A stretch of 64,000 nt of DNA from Buttiauxella selenatireducens (GCF_031432975.1 NZ_CP133838.1:4650001-4714000), one strand, 5' to 3'; positions 1-10,457 are shown, numbered from the stretch's first letter. Notes: generated by a model not told the origin, from the sequence alone. Program-made: numbers and translations.

Positions 1-1
1 T

Positions 2-1516
2 GCCAACGTTATTGACGCCAAAACCAATAAGCCGCTGTTCACGCCTTACGTGATTAAAGAAACTGCCGTGAAAGATAAAGACGGCAAAGAACAGACGCTG
101 CGCATCGGCTATATCGGTTTTGTTCCACCACAAATTATGACGTGGGATAAAACCAACCTGGAAGGCAAGGTCACGGTTAAAGATATTACCGAAACAGCTC
201 GCCAATATGTGCCAGAGATGCGTAAGCAAGGTGCTGATTTAGTGGTAGTTGTCGCCCACTCAGGCCTTTCCAGCGACCCGTATCACGCCATGGCGGAAAA
301 CTCGGTTTATTACCTCAGCGAAGTTCCGGGCGTTGATGCCATTCTGTTTGGCCACGCACACGCCGTTTTCCCTGGTAAAGATTTTGCCAATATTAAAGGT
401 GTCGATCTTGAGAAAGGCACACTGAACGGTATTCCTGCGGTGATGCCTGGTATGTGGGGCGACCATCTCGGCGTGGTTGATTTGGTGCTCAATAACGACA
501 GCGGCGCGTGGAAAGTCACGAGCAGCAAAGCGGAAGCACGCCCGATTTACGATAGCGTGGCGAAGAAAGCCCTGGTGCCTGAAGATGCAAAACTGGTGAC
601 AGTGTTGAAGCACGATCACGACGCTACACGTGAGTTCGTCAGCAAACCAATCGGAAAATCATCCGACAACATGTACAGCTATCTGGCGCTGGTGCAGGAC
701 GACCCAACCGTACAGGTGGTGAATAACGCCCAAACTGCTTACGTTGAAAAATACATTCAGGGCGACCCGGATCTGGCAAATCTGCCAGTTCTCTCTGCCG
801 CAGCGCCATTCAAAGTCGGTGGACGTAAGAACGATCCAGCCAGTTTTGTCGAAGTGGAAAAAGGCCAGTTAACCTTCCGCAACGCAGCTGATTTGTACCT
901 TTATCCAAACACTCTGGTGGTGGTGAAAGCCAGTGGCAAAGAGGTCAAAGAGTGGCTGGAGTGTTCTGCCGGGCAGTTTAATCAGATTGATGTGAACAGC
1001 ACTAAGCCGCAGTCGCTGATTAACTGGGACGGTTTCCGTACCTATAACTTCGATGTCATCGACGGCGTGGATTACCAGATTGATGTGTCGCAACCGGCTC
1101 GCTACGACGGCGAATGCCAGATGGTGAACCCGAAAGCAGAACGTATCAAAGGGCTGACGTTTAAAGGTAAACCAATCGACCCGAATGCGACCTTCCTGGT
1201 AGCGACCAATAACTATCGTGCCTACGGCGGTAAATTTGCCGGTACGGGCGATAGCCATATCGCGTTCGCCTCCCCGGATGAGAACCGCTCCGTGCTGGCA
1301 AACTGGATCACTGCGAGCAAAGAGATCCACCCTGCTGCCGATAACAACTGGCGCCTGGCTCCGATTCATAGCGAGCAGCCATTAGATATTCGCTTTGAAA
1401 CTTCACCAGGTGAAAAAGCCGCTGCGTTTATCAAAGATAAAGGCCAGTATCCGATGAAGAACGTCGCTACCGATGAAATCGGCTTTGCGATTTATCAGTT
1501 GGATTTAAGTAAATAA
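2..1516 (+). CDS. cpdB: 2',3'-cyclic-nucleotide 2'-phosphodiesterase/3'-nucleotidase, 5'-truncated by window edge
   Basis: Periplasmic bifunctional enzyme that opens 2',3'-cyclic nucleotides and removes 3'-phosphates, so that external RNA breakdown products can be salvaged. The window begins inside the gene, and 504 residues remain of about 647 in the E. coli protein. Visible parts are the end of the metallophosphatase domain, with VVVAHSG and [10 protein letters not shown] metal-binding motifs in the first 125 residues, and then the C-terminal 5'-nucleotidase domain with [12 protein letters not shown] and the substrate-stacking region near NNYRAYGG. The signal peptide is outside the window. 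It converges on ytfH. An ERIC-like palindrome directly after the stop may act in termination. Identification rests on near full-length recall of the E. coli protein. Confidence 0.96.
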   Translation, partial: ANVIDAKTNKPLFTPYVIKETAVKDKDGKEQTLRIGYIGFVPPQIMTWDKTNLEGKVTVKDITETARQYVPEMRKQGADLVVVVAHSGLSSDPYHAMAENSVYYLSEVPGVDAILFGHAHAVFPGKDFANIKGVDLEKGTLNGIPAVMPGMWGDHLGVVDLVLNNDSGAWKVTSSKAEARPIYDSVAKKALVPEDAKLVTVLKHDHDATREFVSKPIGKSSDNMYSYLALVQDDPTVQVVNNAQTAYVEKYIQGDPDLANLPVLSAAAPFKVGGRKNDPASFVEVEKGQLTFRNAADLYLYPNTLVVVKASGKEVKEWLECSAGQFNQIDVNSTKPQSLINWDGFRTYNFDVIDGVDYQIDVSQPARYDGECQMVNPKAERIKGLTFKGKPIDPNATFLVATNNYRAYGGKFAGTGDSHIAFASPDENRSVLANWITASKEIHPAADNNWRLAPIHSEQPLDIRFETSPGEKAAAFIKDKGQYPMKNVATDEIGFAIYQLDLSK

Positions 1517-1526
1517 TTTAATTGCC

Positions 1527-1572
1527 AATAGATTTCGAGTGGCAGGAAGGCGGCCACTTGAAAGATGAAGGC
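1527..1572. repeat. Short ERIC-like palindrome (internally deleted)
   Basis: The left outer arm TTCGAGTGGC and right outer arm GCCACTTGAA of an ERIC element are separated by only about nine bases, and the middle of the element is absent. It lies between the convergent ends of cpdB and ytfH. Transcribed from either side it would fold into a hairpin. Compare the full-length copy at 41033-41156. Confidence 0.55.
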
Positions 1573-1574
1573 TA

Positions 1575-1970
1575 TCAGGCGTCCCGTTCGCTTCGGGACG
1601 CCATCACTTTCGGCAAATTTCCTTCAATCCAGTCCGCAAGCTCAGCCACTTTTTCGCTCACCTCATAACCCATCGGCGTCAGGCTGTATTCCACATGCGG
1701 CGGCACAACCGGGTACGATTTTCGATTCACAAAACCATCCGCCTCCAGCCATTGCAGCGTTTGCGCGAGCATTTTTTCACTCACCCCGCCCATTTTGCGG
1801 CGCAGGTCGCTAAAGCGATGCGTCCCGCCCTGCAACGCCACCAGAATCAATACGCCCCAGCGACTGGTGACGTGCTTAAGCACATCGCGCGATGGGCATT
1901 GTTCAGCGAACAAATTGCCGTTACGCATTTGCTCAGTTAACGACGGCGCACGGTTTTCAATTTCACTCAT
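1575..1970 (-). CDS. ytfH: HxlR-family transcriptional regulator YtfH
   Basis: A 131-residue winged-helix regulator of the HxlR family, made almost entirely of the HTH domain. Motifs include CPSRDVLKHVTSRWGVLILVAL (split here: CPSRDVLKH, then TSRWGVLILVAL), FSDLRRKMGGVSEKMLAQTL and VEYSLTPMG. The conserved Cys in the first motif is the redox or aldehyde sensor in related regulators such as YodB and QorR. The start at 1970 gives the family length; an upstream extension would run through the intergenic operator. It is divergent from qorB, 91 bp away, and a palindrome lies between them. The likely role is repression of qorB and of itself, relieved by quinones or electrophiles; this is inferred from the family. 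Confidence 0.92.
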   Translation of the reverse strand: MSEIENRAPSLTEQMRNGNLFAEQCPSRDVLKHVTSRWGVLILVALQGGTHRFSDLRRKMGGVSEKMLAQTLQWLEADGFVNRKSYPVVPPHVEYSLTPMGYEVSEKVAELADWIEGNLPKVMASRSERDA

Positions 1971-1993
1971 TTCATACTTACCTTTTTGTGCGT

Positions 1994-2010
1994 ACTTACT
2001 AAAAGTTAGT
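1994..2010. promoter_or_regulatory. Candidate HxlR operator between ytfH and qorB
   Basis: The 17-bp inverted repeat ACTTACTAAAAGTTAGT has arms ACTtACT and AGTtAGT with one mismatched pair. The form (ACT...AGT arms around an A/T centre) matches the operators known for HxlR-type regulators. It lies in the divergent ytfH-qorB gap, where one bound dimer could repress both genes. The assignment to YtfH is inferred from position. Confidence 0.55.
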
Positions 2011-2061
2011 GTCAGTGATAGTGTGGCACAACTTAACCAGAACCCCCACAGGAGATTTACC

Positions 2062-2910
2062 ATGATTGCAATTACCGGTGCTTCCGGCCAACTGGGCCAA
2101 CTCGTTGTTGAAGAATTATTGAAAACCGTAGCGGCAGACCAACTGGTTGCTATTGTGCGTAACCCAGCAAAAATAAAGCCGTTTGCTGAACGTGGCGTTC
2201 AGGTTCGTGCTGCCAGTTATGAAGATAAAGCCGCGCTGGTGCAGGCTCTGGCGGGCGTTGAAAAACTGCTGCTGATCTCTTCGAGTGAAGTCGGCCAACG
2301 TGCAGTTCAGCATCGCAACGTCATCGAAGCCGCGAAAGAAGCGGGCGTGAAACTGATTGCTTACACCAGCCTGCTGCATGCGGATTCATCCCCATTGGGC
2401 CTGGCAGATGAACATATTGCGACAGAGAAAATGCTCAACGAGTCGGGCATTCCATTTGTGCTGCTGCGCAACGGTTGGTACACCGAAAACTATCTCGCCA
2501 GTGTACCGCCAGCTCTGCAACACGGCGCGTTTATTGGTAGCGCAGGGAATGGGAAAATTGCATCGGCAACCCGCGCGGATTACGCAGCGGCCGCAGCCAA
2601 AGTGATCACGTTGGAAAATCAGGGCGGGAAAGTTTACGAGCTGGCGGGCGACCATGGCTGGACGCTGTCCGAACTCACCGCTGAACTGACTAAACAAAGT
2701 GGCAAAACTGTGGTGTATCAGAACCTGCCAGAAGCTGATTTTAAAGCAGCATTGCTGGGTGCAGGCTTGCCAGAAGGGTTAGCGGCGCTGTTGGCAAACT
2801 CCGATGTCGGGGCGTCTAAAGGTGGCCTGTTTGATGACAGCCGCCAGCTCAGCGCACTGATCGGTCGTCCAACCACCACGCTTGAAGAAAGCATTCGCGC
2901 TGCACTGTAA
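2062..2910 (+). CDS. qorB: NAD(P)H:quinone oxidoreductase 2 (NmrA-like SDR)
   Basis: A 282-residue atypical short-chain dehydrogenase of the NmrA/HSCARG type that reduces quinones with NADPH. The N-terminal dinucleotide-binding motif is ITGASGQLGQLVVEELL, followed by VAIVRNPAK, which contacts the NADPH phosphate. The LLLISSSEVGQR and AYTSLLHAD segments match E. coli QorB (YtfG). The start at 2062 is set by the AGGAG at 2050-2054 and by family length; the frame is open much further upstream but crosses ytfH. It is divergent from ytfH, which probably controls it. Cytoplasmic detoxification role. Confidence 0.95.
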   Translation: MIAITGASGQLGQLVVEELLKTVAADQLVAIVRNPAKIKPFAERGVQVRAASYEDKAALVQALAGVEKLLLISSSEVGQRAVQHRNVIEAAKEAGVKLIAYTSLLHADSSPLGLADEHIATEKMLNESGIPFVLLRNGWYTENYLASVPPALQHGAFIGSAGNGKIASATRADYAAAAAKVITLENQGGKVYELAGDHGWTLSELTAELTKQSGKTVVYQNLPEADFKAALLGAGLPEGLAALLANSDVGASKGGLFDDSRQLSALIGRPTTTLEESIRAAL

Positions 2911-2975
2911 TTGTTAACTTTCCGTTAAACCAGGACATCCCTATACTACTGGGATGTCCGAGCGGAGAGTGAAAC

Positions 2976-3800
2976 GTGCAAGGTGTTCCTGAGCAGTTCC
3001 ACGATAAGAAAGACAGCGCCCAATTTCGGCATTTGCCGCAGTTGCCCGGCGTTGAGCTGTATCATGCTCATATTTCGCGTTACGCTTTTGAGCCTCACAC
3101 CCACGAAGCGTTTGGTATTGGGACCGTGACATGGGGTGCTGAGCGTTTTCGCTATCGTGGCGTCCAGCACGTCGCCGCCACCGACTCTTTAGTATTAATG
3201 AATCCCGACGAACTCCACACAGGAGAAGCGGCAACCGAAGACGGCTGGCAGTACCGCATGATTTACCTCGAGCCGGAAATTCTTGAGGCCGTGACGGGTT
3301 CACGCAACTGGTCGTTTAGCGAAGTGGTCAATCACGATCCGCTGCGCGCGGGGCACATTTCACACCTGATTAATGGGCTATGGCGCGAGAGTGATTCGCT
3401 GGCGCAGCAAGGCCTGTTACTCAATCTCATCGAAACGTTTCAACCGTACGCACGGCATCTCCCTTCTGGCTCGCCAGGTTCGCCACATCGTTTTGAGCAA
3501 ATTCGGGACTATCTTCACGATAACTATATGCATCCGGTGACACTCGACGAACTTGCCGCTGTCGTTTCGCTGAGTCCATACCACTTTCAACGCATGTTTA
3601 AAGCGCATTTCCACGTTACGCCGCATCAGATGTTGATGGCGATTCGCCTGTGGCGTGCAAAACAGTTTCTGACGAGCGGTATGCCTGCCGCACAAGTGGC
3701 TGCTGCCAGCGGATTAACTGACCAGGCACATCTGACACGCGCCTTTTCCCAGCGTTATGGCATCACACCTGTGCGTTACCAAAAACAGGTCGCCCGTTAG
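2976..3800 (+). CDS. AraC-family transcriptional regulator (not in the E. coli locus)
   Basis: A 274-residue AraC/XylS regulator. The N-terminal half is a cupin-like AraC_binding domain (EPHTHEAFGIGTVTWG, residues about 37-55; MNPDELHTGEAA, about 75-86). The C-terminal half carries two HTH motifs of HTH_18 (DELAAVVSLSPYHFQRMFKA, about 188-208; AAASGLTDQAHLTRAFSQRY, about 240-260). The GTG start at 2976 follows GGAGAG. The gene sits between qorB and ytfF, both on the same strand, where E. coli has none. Regulators with this cupin often control a neighbouring exporter, so ytfF, 80 bp downstream, is the natural candidate target. The ligand is unknown. Confidence 0.9.
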   Translation: MQGVPEQFHDKKDSAQFRHLPQLPGVELYHAHISRYAFEPHTHEAFGIGTVTWGAERFRYRGVQHVAATDSLVLMNPDELHTGEAATEDGWQYRMIYLEPEILEAVTGSRNWSFSEVVNHDPLRAGHISHLINGLWRESDSLAQQGLLLNLIETFQPYARHLPSGSPGSPHRFEQIRDYLHDNYMHPVTLDELAAVVSLSPYHFQRMFKAHFHVTPHQMLMAIRLWRAKQFLTSGMPAAQVAAASGLTDQAHLTRAFSQRYGITPVRYQKQVAR

Positions 3801-3880
3801 ATACACCGCAAGCTGGTACAATATTTTTAGTCTCATCACACCTACACTCTACGCAAAGAGCTAAGTGGAAAAACAATAAA

Positions 3881-4855
3881 ATGTTAACTGGTGTGCTGTA
3901 CGCCCTGCTTGCGGGGTTGATGTGGGGGCTGATTTTCGTCGGCCCACTGATTGTTCCTGACTACCCCGCCGCAATGCAATCAACCGGACGCTACCTGGCG
4001 TTGGGATTCATTGCTCTGCCTTTGGCCTGGTTTGGACGCCAACGCCTGCGCCAGTTGTGCCGCGAGGATTGGTTCACGGCGCTTAAACTCTCCACCGTCG
4101 GTAATCTCATTTATTACGTGTGCCTGGCCAGTGCGATTCAGCGCACCGGAGCCCCGATATCCACCATGATTATCGGCACACTGCCTGTTGTCATTCCTGT
4201 GTTTGCCAACCTGCTTTACAGCAAACGCGATGGCAAACTCCCATGGCACCGCCTGGCACCCGCGCTGGTGATTATCGCGCTGGGGCTGGTGATGGTGAAT
4301 ACCGCTGAATTGCGTAGCGGGGAGCTCGAATTTAGCTGGTGGCGTTATGTTAGTGGTATCGGGCTGGCATTTATTTCCGTGATTTGCTGGGCGTGGTATG
4401 CGCTGCGAAATGCGCGTTGGTTACGTGAAAATCCGGATAAAAATCCACTGATGTGGGCGACGGCGCAAGGGCTTTCTATTTTGCCGTTCTCACTCCTCGG
4501 ATACATCGCGGTTTGCCTGTGGATGTCACGCACACAAAGCGACTTTACCCTCCCCTTCGGGCCGCGTCCGGAGGTCTTTTTAACCCTTATGTTAGCCATC
4601 GCACTATTTTGTTCCTGGCTGGGTGCGCTTTGCTGGAATATTGCCAGCCAACGTTTGCCGACGGTTATCGTTGGCCCGCTAATCGTCTTCGAAACGCTGG
4701 CGGGACTGGCTTACACCTTTATGTTGCGCCAAAGCTGGCCACCGTTACTCACGTTGCTGGGCATCGTTTGTTTGGTAGCGGGTGTAGTGATGGCCGTGAT
4801 GACAAAGCCACAGAAAAACACGCTCGCTGAGGTGGTTATAACAACGGATAAATAA
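3881..4855 (+). CDS. ytfF: DMT-family inner membrane permease YtfF
   Basis: A 324-residue EamA/DMT transporter with about ten hydrophobic segments arranged as two five-helix repeats. It aligns end to end with E. coli YtfF (GVLYALLAGLMWGLIFVGPL at the N-terminus, VGPLIVFETLAGLAYTF near the C-terminus). The substrate is unknown; relatives export amino acids, metabolites or drugs. It lies downstream of the AraC-type gene in the same direction and may be its target. ATG at 3881 is preceded by a weak AAGTGGA purine stretch. Confidence 0.92.
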   Translation: MLTGVLYALLAGLMWGLIFVGPLIVPDYPAAMQSTGRYLALGFIALPLAWFGRQRLRQLCREDWFTALKLSTVGNLIYYVCLASAIQRTGAPISTMIIGTLPVVIPVFANLLYSKRDGKLPWHRLAPALVIIALGLVMVNTAELRSGELEFSWWRYVSGIGLAFISVICWAWYALRNARWLRENPDKNPLMWATAQGLSILPFSLLGYIAVCLWMSRTQSDFTLPFGPRPEVFLTLMLAIALFCSWLGALCWNIASQRLPTVIVGPLIVFETLAGLAYTFMLRQSWPPLLTLLGIVCLVAGVVMAVMTKPQKNTLAEVVITTDK

Positions 4856-4889
4856 CGCCTTACCTCGAAATAGTCATAGCGCCGACTTA

Positions 4890-4912
4890 AAGATGCATTT
4901 AATATGCATCTT
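4890..4912. promoter_or_regulatory. NsrR operator upstream of ytfE
   Basis: Two 11-bp half-sites, AAGATGCATTT and ATATGCATCTT, are separated by a single A. This is the known 11-1-11 NsrR consensus with almost perfect dyad symmetry. It ends 27 bp before the ytfE start. NsrR itself is encoded at 24805-25230. In E. coli NsrR represses ytfE, and nitric oxide relieves the repression. Confidence 0.9.
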
Positions 4913-4939
4913 ATATTTTCGACAACGAGGTATCTTCTC

Positions 4940-5602
4940 ATGGCATTCCGCGACCAACCTTTAGGTGAACTGGCTTTAACCATCCCACGCGCTTCTGCGC
5001 TGTTCCGTAAATTGGATCTCGATTTCTGCTGCGGCGGGAAGCAAACGCTTGAGCGTGCAGCGACCCGTAAAGAGTTGGATCTGGAGGCGATTGAAGCTGA
5101 ACTCGCTGCCCTTGCTGAAGAGCCTATCGAGAAAGAGTGGCGTGCCGCACCGTTGGCCGAAATCATCGACCACATCATCGTGCGTTATCACGACCGCCAC
5201 CGCGAACAATTACCAGAACTGATTCTTCAGGCAACAAAAGTTGAGCGCGTACACGCAGATAAACCGAATGTGCCGAAAGGCCTGGCGAAATATCTCACCA
5301 TGCTGCATCAGGAACTGAGCAGCCATATGATGAAAGAAGAACAAATCCTGTTCCCGATGATCAAGCAAGGGATGGGGACTCAGGCGAATGGCCCGATTAG
5401 CGTGATGGAAAGCGAGCATGACGAAGCCGGTGAATTGCTGGACGTTATCAAACACACCACCAATAACGTGACTCCACCGCCAGAAGCCTGTACCACGTGG
5501 AAAGCCATGTATAACGGGATTAATGAGCTGATTGATGATTTGATGAATCACATCAGTCTTGAGAATAACGTGCTGTTTCCACGCGCGTTAGCTGGAGAAT
5601 AG
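4940..5602 (+). CDS. ytfE: Iron-sulfur cluster repair di-iron protein YtfE (RIC)
   Basis: A 220-residue hemerythrin-like di-iron protein needed to restore Fe-S clusters damaged by nitric oxide or peroxide. The N-terminal ScdA_N domain holds the [10 protein letters not shown] motif (residues about 29-38), and the C-terminal four-helix hemerythrin domain supplies His and Glu ligands ([55 protein letters not shown]). The start at 4940 gives exactly the E. coli length; an in-frame ATG at 4904 lies inside the NsrR operator and is rejected. Predicted to be induced by NO through NsrR. A palindromic repeat follows the stop. Confidence 0.97.
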   Translation: MAFRDQPLGELALTIPRASALFRKLDLDFCCGGKQTLERAATRKELDLEAIEAELAALAEEPIEKEWRAAPLAEIIDHIIVRYHDRHREQLPELILQATKVERVHADKPNVPKGLAKYLTMLHQELSSHMMKEEQILFPMIKQGMGTQANGPISVMESEHDEAGELLDVIKHTTNNVTPPPEACTTWKAMYNGINELIDDLMNHISLENNVLFPRALAGE

Positions 5603-5605
5603 TCG

Positions 5606-5698
5606 TTATCTCCTACTCCACTGGGAGAAGGTTGGGATGAGGGGGAATTTGTCTAACCCCCCCTCACTCCGGCCCTCTCCCTGAGGGAGAGGGGGTTT
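5606..5698. repeat. G/C-rich palindromic repeat, copy 1 (ytfE-cycA)
   Basis: It contains a CTCC...GGAG arm pair and a terminal palindrome, CCCTCTCCCTGAGGGAGAGG. It fills the gap between the convergent ytfE and cycA and touches the cycA stop. It belongs to the same family as the copies near 22.2, 45.6, 55.6 and 62.9 kb. It could terminate both genes by forming a hairpin. Confidence 0.8.
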
Positions 5699-5702
5699 TC
5701 TG

Positions 5703-7115
5703 TTACTTACGCATTGCCGCGATGCGTTTCTTGCCGATAAACATCCAGCACACACCCAACAATACAAACCACAATGGCGTCACGATCAGCGCCTGGCGGG
5801 TATCTTGTTCCAGCGTCAGCAGCACAATCACAAACACGAAGAACGCCATACACACCCAACACATGAACTTGCCGAGCGGCATTTTGTAGATGGATTTCTG
5901 ATGCAATTCTGGACGCTGTTTGCGGTACACCAGGTACGAACACAGAATAATCGTCCAGACGAACATGAACAGAATCGCCGACACGGTAGTGATCATAGTG
6001 AAGGCGGTAATCACGTCCGGATTAACATAAAGCATCACCACGCCGCCCAGCAGGCAGATACAGGAGAAGGTTAAACCCTTCGCCGGAACCGCATTCTTAG
6101 ACAGTTTGCCGAACGCTTTTGGCGCAGCGCCATCTTGTGCCAGGCCGAACAACATACGGCTGGTCGAGAACACGCCACTGTTAGCTGAAGAAGCTGCGGA
6201 AGTCAGCACCACAAAGTTGATGATACTCGCGGCAGCAGGCAGGCCCACCAGCACGAACAATTCAACGAACGGGCTCTTATCCGCCACCACTGAACGCCAC
6301 GGCGTCACCGACATAATCACGACCAGCGCGAAAACGTAGAACATGATGATACGAATCGGAATCGAGTTGATGGCGCGTGGCAGCGATTTTTCCGGGTCTT
6401 TCGTTTCGGCGGCAGTGGTTCCCACCAGCTCAACACCCACAAACGCAAACACTGCTATCTGGAAGCCCGCGAAGAACCCGCTAAGGCCTTTCGGGAACCA
6501 GCCGCCATCGTTCCACAGATTGTTGAGGGAAGCTTCAACGCCAGACGGCGAATGGAAGTTCGTTAAAATCATCACCAGGCCGATAACAATCAAACCGACG
6601 ATGGCGACGATTTTGATCATCGCAAACCAGAATTCCATTTCACCGAACATCTTCACGGTGGCAAGGTTCAGGCTTAACAGCACCACGATGACGGCAAGCG
6701 ATGCCACCCAATCCGAAAGGCCGGGGAACCAAAATTGCGCGTAGGAGGTTATCGCCACCACGTCGGCCATACCGGTGACTACCCAGCAAAACCAGTACGT
6801 CCAGCCGGTAAAATATCCCGCCCATGGGCCAAGTAAATCCGCCGCAAAATCACTAAATGACTTGTATTCGAGATTCGATAACAGCAGCTCGCCCATCGCT
6901 CGCATCACGAAGAACAGCATGAAGCCAATGATCATGTAAACGAAGATGATTGAAGGTCCTGCGAGGCTAATCGTCTTACCCGACCCCATGAACAGGCCGG
7001 TTCCGATTGCGCCACCAATGGCAATAAGCTGGATGTGACGGTTAGTTAAATTGCGCCGTAGCGACTGTTCAGCCGGAGCTTCAGCTACGTCAGCTACTTT
7101 TATCTGATCTACCAT
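5703..7115 (-). CDS. cycA: D-serine/D-alanine/glycine:H+ symporter
   Basis: A 470-residue APC-superfamily amino acid permease with twelve predicted transmembrane segments. The family signature IGGAIGTGLFMGSGKTISLA (about residues 33-52) and the PFVELFVLVGLPAAASIINF region match E. coli CycA almost residue for residue. It imports glycine, D-alanine, D-serine, beta-alanine and the antibiotic D-cycloserine. In E. coli its mRNA is repressed by the small RNA GcvB; no pairing site was worked out here. It is monocistronic, convergent with ytfE, and has about 290 bp of untranslated DNA upstream. Confidence 0.97.
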   Translation of the reverse strand: MVDQIKVADVAEAPAEQSLRRNLTNRHIQLIAIGGAIGTGLFMGSGKTISLAGPSIIFVYMIIGFMLFFVMRAMGELLLSNLEYKSFSDFAADLLGPWAGYFTGWTYWFCWVVTGMADVVAITSYAQFWFPGLSDWVASLAVIVVLLSLNLATVKMFGEMEFWFAMIKIVAIVGLIVIGLVMILTNFHSPSGVEASLNNLWNDGGWFPKGLSGFFAGFQIAVFAFVGVELVGTTAAETKDPEKSLPRAINSIPIRIIMFYVFALVVIMSVTPWRSVVADKSPFVELFVLVGLPAAASIINFVVLTSAASSANSGVFSTSRMLFGLAQDGAAPKAFGKLSKNAVPAKGLTFSCICLLGGVVMLYVNPDVITAFTMITTVSAILFMFVWTIILCSYLVYRKQRPELHQKSIYKMPLGKFMCWVCMAFFVFVIVLLTLEQDTRQALIVTPLWFVLLGVCWMFIGKKRIAAMRK

Positions 7116-7371
7116 TTGTATTTTTCCTGTACCTGTCTGTGTTGTGTTCAGGCTCTTCTGGCCTTTATAAAAATTGTAGAGAAGTGATGTTGTTCCGGGG
7201 AACGCAAAGATAGTAGGTAAATATTTAGGGGATGAATACTAATAGCGAAGATTATTGTTAATTTATTGTTTGAAATGAGTGTGAAATCGCTTTCATAACG
7301 AGAAATACTTCACAAAAACACCCAAGATTAAGGCGCAAGCCAGATTAAATCACGCTAATTTTGTTAACAGA

Positions 7372-7398
7372 CAAATAAAAACCCCGCCGCAGCGGGGT
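7372..7398 (-). terminator. Rho-independent terminator of fklB
   Basis: On the minus strand a CCCCGC-loop-GCGGGG stem is followed by TTTTTATTT, 12 bp past the fklB stop. Confidence 0.85.
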
Positions 7399-7409
7399 CA
7401 TTTGAACGC

Positions 7410-8030
7410 TTACAGAATTTCCAGCAGTTCAACTTCAAAAACCAGGGTGCTGTATGGAGGAATGGACGCGCCTGCGCCACGCTCACCATAAGCCAGGTTA
7501 TGAGGAATAGTCAGTTCCCACTTTGAGCCAACTGGCATCAGAGTCAGTGCTTCAATCCAACCCGCAATAACGCCGCTGACCGGGAATTCAGCAGGTTCCC
7601 CACGTTGTACGGAGCTGTCGAACACGGTGCCATCAATCAATTTACCGGTGTAATGCACGCGAACGTGATCTTTACGTGCCGGGATTGGGCCAGTGCCCTG
7701 AGTCAGAACGCGGAATTGCAGACCAGATTCGGTGCTGCTCACGCCTTCTTTGCTGCTGTTTTCTTGCAGATATTTCTGACCTTCAACAGCCATTTCTTTC
7801 TGGCGTTCCTGGCGAACGGCATCAGCGCGCTCGTGGACTTCACGCAGTGCGCGATGAACCACGTCAACTGGAACTGCCGGAGCATTCCCTTCCAGCGCAT
7901 CACGCAAACCAGCGACCAGTGCTTCTGGCAGCAGACCTTGCAGACCAGATTCACTGAGTTGTTGACCTACCTGTAAACCAATACCGTAACTTGCTTGCGC
8001 TTCGACGCTGTCAAAAGAAGGGGTCGTCAT
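7410..8030 (-). CDS. fklB: FKBP-type peptidyl-prolyl isomerase FKBP22
   Basis: A 206-residue cytoplasmic FK506-binding prolyl isomerase. The N-terminal alpha-helical dimerisation domain ([12 protein letters not shown], then [15 protein letters not shown]) is followed by the catalytic FKBP domain with [35 protein letters not shown] and [20 protein letters not shown]. The start at 8030 gives exactly the E. coli length; an upstream in-frame extension has no homology. It is divergent from ytfB, with a terminator directly after the gene. Confidence 0.96.
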   Translation of the reverse strand: MTTPSFDSVEAQASYGIGLQVGQQLSESGLQGLLPEALVAGLRDALEGNAPAVPVDVVHRALREVHERADAVRQERQKEMAVEGQKYLQENSSKEGVSSTESGLQFRVLTQGTGPIPARKDHVRVHYTGKLIDGTVFDSSVQRGEPAEFPVSGVIAGWIEALTLMPVGSKWELTIPHNLAYGERGAGASIPPYSTLVFEVELLEIL

Positions 8031-8297
8031 GGGTTTTCCTTTCATGTGTTTAAAAGCAAGCCCGCAGCATAGCAGCGTCAATCTATCGGGTAAAATGCAA
8101 AAACGGCAAAGGTGACAAATGCAGGTGAAACAGGAACAATGGTTTGAATGAGCGCTAAATGGCGGTTGCGTGTTCGAGACAGCTGACGGGTAGAACGTCA
8201 CATAAACCGGGATTGTTCAATGCATCAAATAGTTAGCGTTCTATAATGGAAAGGGTAAATTACAGAGCATATTGTGTGAATATGAGGAGTGTTGCTG

Positions 8298-8897
8298 ATG
8301 CGATTCGCTGTTAAACCTTGGCTTGCGCGGATTTGGCACGCACCCGATCACATCCGCCTGATGGACCCCCTGCCAGTTCCGCATCGCCGTGGCATTATTA
8401 TTGCGGCACTGGTCGTCGTGGTTGGTTTCCTGTGGCCAACGCCTGATGAGCCACTCCGTCCAGTCACGCGTGATGCACAGCTATCTATTGAATCACAATC
8501 CCCTATACATGCCGAACTGGTAAATCCACCGGTTAATACGGCGCCTGCCACGCCTGTCGAACCTTCACGCGTTGAAGAACAGCCGCAGGCTGATACGCAA
8601 GCTCCGGTTCCTCATGCCAATAACGATATTGACCAACAATGGCGTTCATACCGTGTTGAGTCCGGGCAAACCATGGCGCAGCTCTTCCGCGATCATAATT
8701 TACCGCCAGCTGATGTTTATTCAATGGCACAGGTCGAAGGTAGCAATAAGCCGCTGAGTACGTTGCAAACCGGGCAAATGGTGCAGATTCGCCAAAATGC
8801 GAATGGCGTGGTGACGGGGCTCACTATAGATATCGGAAACGATCAGCAGGTACTGTTTACACGCCAACCGGATGGCAGTTTCACGCGGGCTCGCTGA
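8298..8897 (+). CDS. ytfB: OapA-like cell-division/envelope protein YtfB
   Basis: A 199-residue single-pass inner-membrane protein. A short cytoplasmic N-terminus with LMDPLPVPHRRG, one transmembrane helix (about residues 33-52), a Pro/Gln-rich periplasmic linker and a C-terminal OapA domain (YRVESGQTMAQLFRDHNLPP to the end) can be seen. E. coli YtfB binds glycan chains, localises to the septum and affects adhesion. ATG 8298 is preferred over GTG 8289 because GAGGAG at 8284-8289 is correctly spaced for it. The linker is the region that differs most from E. coli. Confidence 0.92.
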   Translation: MRFAVKPWLARIWHAPDHIRLMDPLPVPHRRGIIIAALVVVVGFLWPTPDEPLRPVTRDAQLSIESQSPIHAELVNPPVNTAPATPVEPSRVEEQPQADTQAPVPHANNDIDQQWRSYRVESGQTMAQLFRDHNLPPADVYSMAQVEGSNKPLSTLQTGQMVQIRQNANGVVTGLTIDIGNDQQVLFTRQPDGSFTRAR

Positions 8898-8911
8898 TTT
8901 TTTTGCTCTAA

Positions 8912-8940
8912 GTCATTCGAGTTGCAGCCAGGCGACTTAA
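8912..8940. repeat. Possible ERIC end fragment
   Basis: The string ATTCGAGTTGCAG...AGGCGAC resembles the left end of the ERIC element at 41033. The rest of the element is missing. It lies between ytfB and the rplI terminator. Confidence 0.35.
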
Positions 8941-8946
8941 GAATGC

Positions 8947-8974
8947 AAAACGCCGGCACGAGGCCGGCGTTTTA
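8947..8974 (-). terminator. Terminator of rpsF-priB-rpsR-rplI
   Basis: An ACGCCGGC/GCCGGCGT stem with a five-base loop has A/T runs on both sides. It can end the ribosomal operon and, from the other strand, ytfB. Confidence 0.85.
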
Positions 8975-8993
8975 ACGTGTACCTTAGCGAAAA

Positions 8994-9458
<465 letters not shown>

Positions 9459-9487
9459 TCAAAGTCGTATTAATGGACCGTGACCGA

Positions 9488-10037
<550 letters not shown>

Positions 10038-10043
10038 TGGAAA

Positions 10044-10457
<414 letters not shown>

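Noticed and set aside
4904..4939. Earlier ATG for ytfE
   Set aside because: It lies within the NsrR operator and would add 12 residues not found in homologues; ATG 4940 gives the exact family length.
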